Source: Lycocorax pyrrhopterus obiensis | Lineage: Eukaryota; Chordata; Aves; Passeriformes; Paradisaeidae | Assembly: GCA_014706295.1 (NCBI GenBank) | Contig: JACSVZ010000016.1 | Location: 10,273,168 to 10,337,167 of the forward strand | Length of the DNA stretch: 64,000 nt | Direction: 5' to 3' | Shown: positions 37,301-47,590 of the stretch, in pieces | Position numbering within the stretch: the first letter of the stretch is position 1 | Layout of the letters: each line of letters opens with the position of its first letter | Translations under genes and position numbers: made by a program | Notes under the pieces: generated by a model | Told to the model about the DNA's origin: nothing | Databases searched by the model: none | Seen by the model: the letters and a program-made list of their open reading frames with translations, nothing else

Positions 37301-40300
37301 TGAAAAATACCATAACAATTGGAATTTTCAGTTTATTATACATACTTTTGGCTTGATTACATAGCACATGTTTTTCTAGCTATCTTGCATTGCCTCTCAT
37401 ATTTGCAGAACTAAATACATGAGAACATCATTACTTGTGTTGTTGTCTTTCACACAGAGATCTGTACTTCGTGTACAGAACCGATCGGAGCTGTAGAAGA
37501 ACGAATTTCTGAAATGTAAAGTGTGTTAACTGGGAATATGTGGGATGCTGAAATGTCAAAGATCTATGAAATGAAAACAGTTTAAGCTTAAAAATGCTTG
37601 GTTTCCTCTCCAATGCACTAGGACCCCTATCAGCAACAAGAAGTACCTTGATGCACAAATTTCAATTTAAAAGATCAGGCAAAGACACTAAAACTCTGAA
37701 TTTCAATGATGAGTGGGGTTTTTGGGACTTTTTTTTAATAGCTGTACAATCAATGTTCAATAAAATATTGCTGAAAATTGTTTCTGGAAAAAAAATTGGA
37801 ATTTACTTGTAGATTGAGAGGCCTTAACTAGGAAAATTTGGTGGTTTGCCATGTTGGAATTGGGGTTTGTTTCAGTGTGTTTTTGATTCTCTGGATGCTC
37901 TGAAAGAGTTACCCCTTACAGTGGAGAAAGTGTTTGCGTATTGAGAAAGGCTGCAGTGATTTTGCTTCCACAAATCAGTCAGGTAAATGTTTAAAGGCCT
38001 CTCCATTTTTTCAGACTTCTGTAGGGGTTAGATTAGACCCAGAGTGTTATGAGTTGTGCTAGCGAGTAATTAGTAGAAGATAATTGCCAGCAGAAAAGGA
38101 TGTGTTTCTCTGAATCAGACCTGTTTCTGAAAGGCCTTTATTGCATCTGATACACTGCTGGCAAGGACATGCCCATAGTTATTCAGTATGAAAACACTGA
38201 CCTACTGTTTTCCTTTTTTCATGGCACCTCCTATTCTTTATTTGCAGAGCAATCATACTGAATAATTACAGAGAATGGGAGGATGAGTACATGATTTTTT
38301 AATGTGAAAGATGAATTAAAGTAGTCGTTGAGCTTTTTTTCTTGCTTTTTCTTAAACACGATGTTGTGGCAATGCCCTTGGCAAATGACACAGATAATGA
38401 CACCAGTAGGGTGAGAGTGCACAGAGTGTCTTTGTGGGTACACAGAACTGTTCAGATGATCTTCACCCCAATCTCATCAAGTAAGAGAGGAAACCTACCA
38501 AATGATAGTGTTAGGGAGGACTGCCAGACTGGAGAGTAATTGGAGGATTTCAAAGAGAATTTTGAAATAAAGAAAACAAAGCATGTGCTTGCAAGGAGTC
38601 CACTTGAGATGAGTACTTATCCAGAGTTGTGTGGTAAAGATTTGTTGCTGTTCTAGTGAGCTGTTGGAAGAACTCTGCAAGTTTTCTGTATGCCATAAAA
38701 TATTATCAGACCTTTGCCTTATTTAAAAATATTAACCCTGACCCTTGTTTTATTTTTTTAGAACATATATATAAACGGACTCCTTTAAACTTTCTCTATC
38801 CAATGTTTCTTGCTACAGGTATGTTTATCATTTAATCCTCAGAGCACACTGTTGGCAACTGGAAGCATGGATACCACTGCTAAATTATGGGATCTAGAGA
38901 AAGGAGAAGAAGTAGCCACTTTAAGTGTATGTTTGCATTCCTCATGTTTTTAAAGGTGCTCCTTGCTATCTTAGTTTTCCAGCTGAGATAAATAACACTG
39001 TAACCATTACAACTGTTTGCAAACCCTGCAGTTTCTTTTACCACAGGTGGTCCCCCAGTGACTGCAGTTACAAAACAGGGTAAGAAAACTTGAAGGGAAT
39101 GAGAGAGCTGTGGTATTTTATGAGTCCTGTTTATCAAAAGACAGACTTTCTCATTGCAGTGACATTACTGCTATAGATAGAATGCCTTCCATCACTTGTT
39201 GAAACCTGCTGCTCTACTGTCAGTTGTGACCTCCTCTGTATGGATCTTCTTCCTGTAAACATGAGCAGAGGACAGCCGTCCAGTTATCTCTAGATTGTCA
39301 TCTCTCTTTGCTCTGCATCGCTTGCTGGCATTCCCCAAGGCTGGATTGGCCTCTGCTGTTTCAGTGCATTTGTCTCACATAAATCCTCACTAATATGTAG
39401 TGAATAAGCTTCCTGCTTAAGTGGTGTGCCTGAGTTTTTGCAGTTGTTGGCATATTGACTATGCCGCAGTCGGGTAGATCTTTCTGTCAAAATTGTGATA
39501 CACTGGACAGGACAGTAAATAAATAGTGATGAGTTATGGAAGGATTATACTACTGAAAAAAGACTACATATTAAACTATATTAATGGAAAAGTAATAATT
39601 TGTATTCTCATACTCCTTTCTAAAAATTCTCTCAGGGACACTCAGCAGAAATTATTGCTCTGTCTTTCAATACCACTGGAGACAGGATCATCACTGGCTC
39701 CTTTGACCATACAGTAGCAGTATGGGATGTTGGCACTGGCAGGTACTAAAGCACTAATAAATATAATTTTACTTTGCATGATTTCAGGACAAATTAAATA
39801 GAAAATATTGAGCTACACGTTACAGAGCTTGTATTTAATTTAGAGTATATGTTCCTTCATCTTGTAATTGGTTACTCCTGTTCCGTTTGTTCTTTTGAAA
39901 AGGAATGCTGCTCATGAAATGCTTTTGTTATGTGTTCTTTGTTTTAAATTTCTGTCTTATGAGCACTAAAGAGGCAGAAAGAATGGACAGATCCTGTGCT
40001 TGTTCCTGGTGAATTCTTCAAACAGGAAGATATTTTATCAACATGGAAACTCATGACTTGCAAGGTGTCTATGATTTCTAGACTGTTTAAGTAGGAAGAA
40101 AGTATATTTTATGTTATAGAAAATTAGTCTGGTTATGGTGTATTTTTCCTTCTCACAATCCTTTGTCAGTATAAATTTAAAAATGTGTCTCCTCCAATCG
40201 TAGAGAGCAAAATCTCTTGATTAAGATGCCAAAAAATAATGATGTAGTAGCTAAATATGAACTTGTATAATACTGACAAATCCACTTGTTTTTTCAATGG

Positions 40301-43300
40301 GAAACTCAATGTAAGTAGAATAATAAAATTATCACCCTGATTACTGACAAAGTAATTTATGAAGATAACGATTCTGTTTTGTTTGCAGGGGTCATGCCTT
40401 TTTTCTTTTTGTGAGAGCAAGAGTAATATTTCTGAAATTTATAAATAAAAGGAAAGTGTGTGTATAGAGATGTCTTGGGGTAATAGACAATATATATCAA
40501 AATGAGACTAATTGTGTGATTTATTAGTAGTGTACACATAGTACATCACTTAAGGCTTGATCCTATAATCTTTGAGCTTATTCAGCACCAACACTCATTC
40601 AGCGACTCGACCTTCGGATTCAACTTCATTCAGCCTGATGTTCTTGCAAGTATTTTTGTTTGAATGCAACTTTGTCCAGCTTAATGTCTGAGCCTACAGT
40701 GAAATCAATCTGGGGGTTTTAAAGTTACATTCTTTATTGTATGAAATCAATATGGACTTCACATTAGGGCCAATACCAGGAAGTGGAATATGAAGGAGAA
40801 GATTCTCATTTAAACACTGGCAGCTCTGGTGATCAGCTAGCGGGCAACAGAATTGTTCCAAGGCCAGCAGTTGGCTTTCAGATGGCCCTTGGACATGAAT
40901 ACATTTAGGAATAATGAAAAGTTGCAGTCAGAAAGAACATGAGCAAATCATAATTTGCTGTAGACAGGTTCAGGTAGGTTTGCAAAAATTTTCTAGGTGA
41001 TGTTTTGTGTGCTTGTTTTTCACCATGTGAATTAAATGAGATGCACAGCTTTCCGAATTCGGGTTTCTTCTGATTTTGCTGGCTGGCCCTGCTGAGCATA
41101 TGTGTTCCTGAGTTTTATTCTGGGTAGGTACCTTGAACTGCCCTGAAGGAAGCTGATGAAGGGACAAGAAATCAGAACAAGGTTCAAGATTTTCTTCATG
41201 TAATACTATGATTAAAAAGAAAAAAAAGGGTGGAGGGGGAAACAAGCTTTTGTAATACAGGTCTGTATTTCCATGGCACATATAGTCAGTTGTAGTTCAG
41301 TCTGCAGAGCAGCATTTGGCAAATCAACAGCCTGTACCTGTACCTGTGGTCAGGAGTGCTGGACACCAGGGTGCTGAGAGAGAAGCAGTTCCTCATTTGC
41401 AATTATGGTCAAATGCTAGAGCATCCATATATCAAATTTCACTTGGAAGCTGAAGGCTAAGGAAATACTGTCATGACTAAAGCTGATTGTTTCTAATAAA
41501 TAATTTAAATGGAAATTTTTAATGGCACTTCATAAGCCTCTCTTCTGTGTTCTTTCTGTGTATCTGATAATGGTTTCTGTGAGATGTTCTCCACATTGCT
41601 ATATATTCTGTTTATTGATCAGATTTTTATGTCAGAGCTTGAAGCCCACACTGCTTTTTTTAAAATTGGAAGTTTAAGCTTTCCACTTTTAAATTAAAAC
41701 TTTTTTCTAGGTATTACTAGGTATTTATAGTAACAACAGTCTTGATGGCAAAATAATATGTTTATAAAATTAAGTTTTCTTCTGTTATCTGCTTGTTGAT
41801 TTTTGGTTTTACTGTAAAAAAATCTATACAATTACAACACTGTAGGCCTCACGGTGTTAGACAGTAAAAAGAGTAATGTAAAATGCTATGAATGTAATCG
41901 AGTTTCTCTTATCATAAACAAATAGAAAATTCAGATGCTCAGGAAATTTTCTTTGCTGTTCATTTAGCACATATATTAATTTAGCTACCCTTATATATCT
42001 TGTGCAATGAATAAAAACATTTCAGTCACTTAAGATCATTTAGTTGTTTTTCTAGTCATTAGTTTATCTGTTATTTACAGTGTGCTTCTATTAATGATGC
42101 AGTGATATTAGCATAGTGATAATAACCCAATTTGCTAATCCTTTAATACATGTATATCTCAATTAATCTTTTTTAGGCTTTGTTGCCTTATGGGCCATTA
42201 ATTCTTAGGAAGCAGTATTGGCTAATTGTGACCTTTCTATTCAGATAAAGCTGAAGAATTTAATGGGACTTGTATTGCCAGTCTTGTGCAGCAAGAAGTT
42301 CAGGATTAATGAGGATTAGAAATCATATTTCAGTTGGGCTGTCATTTGCCTGTTATTTGGGAACATGCTCGCGTTAAGTACCTGATTAACTTCCGTTTGA
42401 TCTTCAGTGGATTTTATAAAAGGTTTAGATTATATGGAGTTTTAAAGATGTACTGTTTACAGTTCATTGAAGTAGGATAATGGGAGAGTAATGTGGAAAA
42501 ATTTGCTGTGTATGCTTAGCGTGTAGATAAATACAAGGAATCTGTCTCTGCTACTGAAAATCATCGCATTTCACTGGAAATCCATTCACTAAAGTATTTT
42601 TGAAAGAGAAGGGAGGAATTTTCCATTTTATTCCTTGCTGCCTCCTTTTGCCAAAGATAGAAAATGGAATTGATGTAGTACTAGAATCCTAAATGAGCTG
42701 CACCACTCCATTTAATTGCTTTAATGGTGAAAACTTGACACCTTAACTATACCATTTTCTAAACGTATAATTTATATGTGTTTATAAAAATTCACACCAT
42801 AAATGTAAATGATTATTTAAAATTTTTTTTGGTAGGTTGTTACATACTTTAATAGGCCACCGAGGAGAGATTAGCAGTGCGCAGTTTAACTGGGACTGTT
42901 CCCTCATTGTCACTGGATCAATGGACAAAACATGCATGGTAAGCTGGTTGAGTAGGTAGTGAATACAGCTACTTGACATATAAAATGTATCTTTTTTAAA
43001 TTGAGGAGTATTATTTTAAAGTAGTACATATAATAAATTAGAGAATTTACAACTAAATGTAAAACCTATATTCTTGCTCATTTCAGTGAAGTCTTGTTAC
43101 ATCTTGTTTAATCAATACACTGAACCAAAAAATGTATAGGACTTCATTAAACTAAAGAGTGACTCGTTATTGATTTATATTCAGCTTTCACGTTATTATG
43201 TCAGATACCAGAAAGGGCCTCTATGAGTTGCTTTATCAATCAACTAGCTGTCTATAAAGTATATTAATCAAAAGAAGCAATCCAATGCCCCCTGTTGATC

Positions 43301-46300
43301 TGTGCAGCTGTGGAATGCTGTGACTGGGACTCACATAGCGACGCTGGCAGGACACAGGAAGGAGGTGTTGGATGTGTGCTTTGATTACGCCGGGCAGCGC
43401 ATTGCAACTGCCTCTGCTGATGGTGAGTGAAGGGCCTGGCACTGCTGGGAGTATTGCAACTGCAGCATGAAACACCTTTGTCCTTTCCCTTTGGCTCTGC
43501 TTTGAATGTATACAGCTTGATGAAAGAGGAGCACTTAATTCAAAACTGTAGATCAAACAATGTTTGTTGCATTACAGAAATTGGGCATTAAACTTGAAAA
43601 GTTTTCTCCAGTGAAAAAGTTCTTTTCATACTTGAATCAACTCAACATGTCTTTCCCCTTTAACTTCAAACTTGGAAGGAAATATTTCACTTGTGGCTGG
43701 AAATACATTTTAAATGTGTAGGTAAATAGCTTTTGAGGGGTTTGATTTGGTGGCTCAGATTTAGGCTTGAATGAAAAAAGTAGTTGGAACTTTACTGATG
43801 GATTTGGTAGCAGGCTTTCCTAATGCACAGCAAGAGAATACACAATAAAGAGGTAGTGAAAGGAGCAATTTTGTTTTGTTATTGGTATGCAGAAATTTTA
43901 CATGTTTATTATTTGTCTAGGAATCACAAAAAATAGTTTTTTGTATTCACCTGCTCAGTTATTTATATTATACTGCATAATGACAATACCATTTTCGTTC
44001 TAGATACACAGTTCCAGAAATGGGATACCAGGCTGGATGGGGAGGACTATTTGGGTCTATTTTCCTGTACTTGCTGTGTTAAGACAGTGTAAAAAGTTTC
44101 CTGAAATTTAATCAATACCTTATTAAATATAAGGAATAGATTGTTAACATTAATACCTGAAATATAATGAAAGCTTTCTGAATCTATTGTACATGCATTC
44201 TGAAATTACAGGCTTCAGTAGTCTGTGTTCTACGTGGACCTTTGTATTCACATTTTAGAAATTTTCCGGGAGAAACCATTTCTGGTCAGGAAAGGAAGTC
44301 AATCTTTTCCAAGCAGATTACACATCTTGTTAACATACTTTACCCTTGGAGGAAACTCTGTGATGATTGCCTTCTATTTCTCTTGAAATTAAACCTGAGG
44401 ATGAGTTCCTTCTGGCCTTATTGAAATGTTCTTACTGAAATGCATGCTTAAGCATAACAATCACATATGGCTCCTACTGCAACAGGGACAGCAAGAGTCT
44501 ATAATGCAGAAACAAAACAGTGCATTGCAAAGCTGGAAGGGCATGAAGATGAAATTTCAAAGGTAAGTTGTGTGTGGTTTGCACCTTTTTTTATTTGACT
44601 TTGTGTGACATCTAATCCACCAGTTATTCCATGACACAGGAATACTGTTAAAGAATGTGGTGGTATAATAATTAGGATTGATAGGTCTGGTTAAGAAGTT
44701 ATTTTTACTAAGAGAACATTCCTTTTAAAAGCTATCAGACAACAATTGTTTACCAATTCCCCACTTCTGAGCTAAGACAATACTGGGTGTGCCACTCCTG
44801 TAGGTTCCAAGAGCCACCACTCTGCATTGTCAAGTCATTTACCATTTGACTTCTTAAAATGGTGACAGCTACTTAAGTCCATCCCTCCAAAGGGGTGGAC
44901 ACCTGGCTTTGTTGCCATTGAAATGACTGGTTTGCCTTAGCTCTGTCCTTTTCCTGGAGCAGTTTATCAGTTGGGCCTGCACACCGTCTTGGTAGAGAAG
45001 GGGGAACAGAGAGGGAGATGCTCTCTGAGTGTTCTTTCAATGTGATCATTGTTAATAGAGCTTCTGCCTGACCTGCCCTGAACTGTGCCTGTGTTATTCT
45101 GCCATTGGAGTCCCACATTCTCTGGCAGAATAAGCACCAGGTTTTTACTCTCTTGTTGACATCTTAAGGCTGTTGCCTCTAGGGCTTCTACCATCACCCT
45201 TATCCCTTGCTTCTACTGGATGTGCTCCTCTTTACTCTTTTTCATTTCTCTGCACACCTGATTTATGAAATGTAACAGAAAACTATATTTCTGTGGAAAA
45301 ATACATGCAGTCTTATTTTCGAAAGTGCATAAGGGATTTGGAAGTACAAAGCCTGTTTCAAGAATCACTTGGTCATGAGGAGTGTGCTCATGTGCTTTGC
45401 TGGAAGTCTTATCTGGCTCAATTTTGAGCACAAAGGTTCTGTTCCAAATACATTTAGTTGCTTCCACCATTCTACATATTTTTCAAACTTTTTTATTTAT
45501 TGCTTGCAGCTTTTCATTATTCTTTCAAATATATAGTTCTCCCTAGCTTCCAAGCTAGTGTGTTAAGTCTGTGCTGGTTTTTTTGGTGTATTTTGAAGTT
45601 GAAATATTAGTATTTTGAATCTAGGATGGTTCTTAATGAACAAAACTTAAATGGTTTCATTCTATTGATTTGTCTATTATAATCATTTTGCTGAGAGAAT
45701 ATTAAGTTCAGAAGGATTGGTCTTTCCTCAGTTGCTAAAATCACTGCAATATTTCACACTGAGGACAGTCTGAACCCCTGCTGCCAAGAGGGTGGGTTAG
45801 AGACAGCTTCCATCAGGGGCCTTAGTGCCAGCATGATTTCTGTGCTGAAGAGAGAATCTGCTCCTCTGGGAGCACATGGGAAAAGCCATGTATTTCTGCA
45901 GATAGTCTGTGGAGATGTGACCACTTGGGAAGGTTATTACTTGGAAATTGAATTTCTGGGTAAAAGACATTTTGCCCTCAATGATTAAGCAATTTTGCAT
46001 TATATAATAAACTGGTATTTTCTGGTTAGTGCTGGAAAAATGTAGGTGATTATCTGGAAATTCCATGCAGTTTTGGCAGTGAATGTTTAACAAATACAAA
46101 GGCTTACTATAAAATTAATTGCTTCCAGTGCAAATTCTGGTACTACAGAAATGTATGTTATTTAATGTAAAACTCTATAAAATATGTATAAATTTTACAT
46201 TGGAATAATGATAACATTTAAATAAAGTTGCTACATTTGCTACCAATTGTGATTTTGGGGCTTGGTATTTGGAAGTTATGATCCTGTAGTAAGGTCATGT

Positions 46301-47281
46301 TATATAAGGCCTTTGTAAATACACAAAGTTTTCAGCCACAGAAGTTTGCCAGCATGGCTCTAGTGGAATACTATCATATTTTAGCTAAAAAACGATACAA
46401 GAGTTGCTGCTTTCTGTTTTCATCTGTCAATCACTTAATATGCTTCTTTCTCTAGGCATACTGACTTGTTAAGTAACTTAACTCATTTCTGTATTTTTTA
46501 AAGGTGTGTTTCAACCCTAAAGGCAATTGCATACTAACAGCCAGTTCTGATAAAACAGCTAGACTCTGGGATGCTGCTACTGGACGCTGCCTTCAGATAT
46601 TAGAAGGCCATGCTGATGAGATCTTCTCCTGTGCTTTCAACTACAAAGGTGACACAATCATTACAGGTAACTAATATATTCCATTTTTCTTTTCTTTTTT
46701 TTTGGAGAGACATCTGAAATCTTGTTATGGTAAAAAAAGTCTGAAAACTTTCCTGGGGCCATATGCCAAAGGCAAGTACCAGCAGTGACTTACAATATAG
46801 TCAAGAAAATCTAGAAATTCACTTTAGAACTGAGGTTTACGAGAATATGGCCGTGGACAAATTTGTGCAAAGGCACGGGCATGCCCTCCCATTACTCCAG
46901 TGGGCACATACCAGCACCAGAGCAGTGACTAAGCCATTTTCTCACAATGCATTGCCATGAGGGAGGTGTGAGTGAGCAAAAGGCAAAGGTTTTTAAATGG
47001 GAGCACACCTTTTGTGTATTTGGTACTGAACTCTGGTCAGGTTTCCTTAATTTCAGACAAGAAGTCAGGGGATGCAGGATGATTTCAGCTAAAAATGTTA
47101 CCCTAAATCCTGCTGCCTGTTGCTAGTTGTGGAGAAAAAAATATTTATGTGTCTTCTGGGTACATTGCTGATGTAGATATTAACAAAAACGGATAGACTG
47201 TGTGATATAGCTAAATGATTCCTTCACCATGTTTGTTTATTACTAGGGAGCAAGGATAACTCCTGTAGAATCTGGCACTGA
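28274..47281 (+). CDS. DAW1: Dynein assembly factor with WD repeats 1 (ODA16 / WDR69), complete, 13 coding exons
   Basis: Thirteen exons with GT-AG introns join without frame error to 1248 nt, 415 residues plus stop, the same length as human DAW1. Residues 1-85 form the short N-terminal domain (starting [14 protein letters not shown]). Residues ~90-415 form an eight-bladed WD40 propeller, with blades recognisable by repeated GH...(I/V)...FN and KLWD-type motifs ([66 protein letters not shown]). By family knowledge it is the ODA16 homologue, an adaptor that carries preassembled outer dynein arms on IFT (via IFT46) into motile cilia. It starts in a CpG island and is convergent with SPHKAP. No broken exon or missing blade is seen. 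Introns not listed separately (4, 7, 9, 10 and 12) show no recognised element. Confidence 0.98.
28731..29005 (+). mobile_element. CR1 LINE fragment in DAW1 intron 1, 3' end lost
   Basis: Sense CR1 sequence: CTACAGCTACCTGAAAGGAG, GGGTCGGTCTCTTCTCC, TTTAGATTGGATATTAGGAA, TGCCCAGGGAGCTGGTGGGG. Ends about 100 bases short of the CR1 terminus. A 63-residue open frame (28822-29013) is the decayed CR1 reverse-transcriptase tail, not a gene. Confidence 0.88.
29006..29776 (+). other. DAW1 intron 1, 3' part
   Basis: Between the CR1 fragment and exon 2. AT-rich, nothing recognised. Confidence 0.6.
29777..29849 (+). CDS. DAW1: DAW1 coding exon 2
   Basis: Begins after TTAAAG and ends at GTAAGT. Encodes residues 14-38 region ([20 protein letters not shown]) with split codons at both ends. 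It is too short for ORF calling but aligns with the human N-terminal domain. Confidence 0.93.
29850..31096 (+). other. DAW1 intron 2
   Basis: 1.2 kb, AT-rich. A 99-residue open frame at 30443-30742 has no recognisable domain. Confidence 0.6.
31097..31241 (+). CDS. DAW1: DAW1 coding exon 3
   Basis: Begins after TTTGTAATTAG and ends at donor GTCAGA. Encodes residues ~38-86, the helical rest of the N-terminal domain ([12 protein letters not shown] ... [10 protein letters not shown] ... FSLFK). Confidence 0.95.
31242..34481 (+). other. DAW1 intron 3
   Basis: 3.2 kb, AT-rich. I see no repeat or RNA gene that I can name. Confidence 0.6.
34482..34540 (+). CDS. DAW1: DAW1 coding exon 4
   Basis: Begins after TCTATTTCAG and ends at GTAAGT. 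Encodes residues 87-106 ([16 protein letters not shown]), the first beta strands of blade 1. A 59-base exon. Confidence 0.95.
35216..35338 (+). CDS. DAW1: DAW1 coding exon 5
   Basis: Begins after TTGCTTTAG and ends at GTAAAT. Encodes residues 106-147: the end of blade 1 ([16 protein letters not shown]) and the start of blade 2 ([18 protein letters not shown]). Confidence 0.97.
36490..36560 (+). repeat. Possible ancient interspersed repeat in DAW1 intron 5
   Basis: CCATTGACTTCAGTGGGAGT within about 70 bases resembles a motif recurrent in reptile and bird repeats and related to the palindromic relic at 52085-52185. Weak. Confidence 0.3.
36933..37032 (+). CDS. DAW1: DAW1 coding exon 6
   Basis: Begins after TTTTCTATTTAG and ends at GTGAGT. 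Encodes residues 147-180 ([20 protein letters not shown] then FRGHSAEI), the end of blade 2 and start of blade 3. Confidence 0.97.
38819..38926 (+). CDS. DAW1: DAW1 coding exon 7
   Basis: Begins after TTGCTACAG and ends at GTATGT. Encodes residues 181-216 ([20 protein letters not shown] and [15 protein letters not shown]), blade 3. Exactly 36 codons in phase 0. Confidence 0.97.
39636..39742 (+). CDS. DAW1: DAW1 coding exon 8
   Basis: Begins after TTCTCTCAG and ends at GTACTA. Encodes residues 217-252 ([20 protein letters not shown] then [12 protein letters not shown]), blade 4. Confidence 0.97.
39743..42835 (+). other. DAW1 intron 8
   Basis: 3.1 kb, AT-rich, nothing recognised. Confidence 0.6.
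42836..42938 (+). CDS. DAW1: DAW1 coding exon 9
   Basis: Begins after TTTTTGGTAG and ends at GTAAGC. Encodes residues 252-286 ([20 protein letters not shown] then SMDKTCM), blade 5. Confidence 0.96.
43308..43422 (+). CDS. DAW1: DAW1 coding exon 10
   Basis: Begins after CTGTGCAG and ends at GTGAGT. Encodes residues 287-325 ([20 protein letters not shown] then RIATASAD), blade 6. The GH...CFDY...SAD arrangement is as in human. Confidence 0.96.
44486..44562 (+). CDS. DAW1: DAW1 coding exon 11
   Basis: Begins after CTGCAACAG and ends at GTAAGT. Encodes residues 325-350 ([20 protein letters not shown] then EDEISK), the junction of blades 6 and 7. The usual KLWD strand is RVYN here (RIF in human), so this blade departs from the WD signature in both species. 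Confidence 0.95.
44563..46503 (+). other. DAW1 intron 11
   Basis: 1.9 kb. Overlapping antisense open frames at 44873-45197 sit in a slightly GC-richer patch. They may be the remnant of an unidentified retroelement, but no domain is recognisable. Confidence 0.5.
46504..46666 (+). CDS. DAW1: DAW1 coding exon 12
   Basis: Begins after TTTTTAAAG and ends at GTAACT. Encodes residues 351-405, blade 7 and most of blade 8 ([33 protein letters not shown]). Confidence 0.97.
47247..47281 (+). CDS. DAW1: DAW1 coding exon 13 (terminal)
   Basis: Begins after TTATTACTAG. Encodes [11 protein letters not shown] then TGA, the closing strand of the propeller. A 35-base exon, recovered by frame and by identity to the human C-terminus. 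Confidence 0.95.
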
Positions 47282-47339
47282 CTGAAGAAAAGGAAGGATC
47301 CAGTTTGACGTATGCCTGCCTACTTTGAGTTTCAGAGTC

Positions 47340-47345
47340 AATAAA
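47340..47345 (+). terminator. Poly(A) signal of DAW1
   Basis: AATAAA 59 bases after the stop codon, followed by a TTGTGTTTTCTTTT-type U/GU-rich stretch. This predicts a very short 3' UTR. Further AATAAA motifs near 47803 and 47901 could serve longer forms. Confidence 0.7.
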
Positions 47346-47429
47346 CTCAGCCTTTCAGTTGTGTTTTCTTTTAATCTCTTTGTTGAAGTAGAACGGTTAT
47401 CTAGATTTGATAGGTTTGACTTAGATATG

Positions 47430-47590
47430 AAATCACAGAATTGCAGAAGTTGGAAGGGACCACTGGAGATCTTCTAGTACAACAGCCTGCCCTGCTCAGC
47501 ACCCTGTCATCCAAACAGGCTGCCCAGGACTGATGTGGGTGGAGACTCCACAGTTTCTCTACACAACCTGCTTAGTATTTGAACACTTGC
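47430..47590 (-). mobile_element. CR1 LINE 3' fragment downstream of DAW1
   Basis: Antisense CR1: AAATCACAGAATTGCAGAAG at its 3' end, then GGAAGGGACCACTGGAGATC, AGGCTGCCCAGGACTG and GGAGACTCCACAGTTTCTCT. Starts about 85 bases after the DAW1 poly(A) signal. Confidence 0.85.

Larger units (their letters stand above)
35339..38818 (+). other. DAW1 introns 5 and 6 around exon 6
   Basis: AT-rich. Holds only exon 6 (36933-37032) and the possible ancient repeat at 36490-36560. An open frame at 36646-37086 runs through exon 6 but its intronic ends are not coding. Confidence 0.6.
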
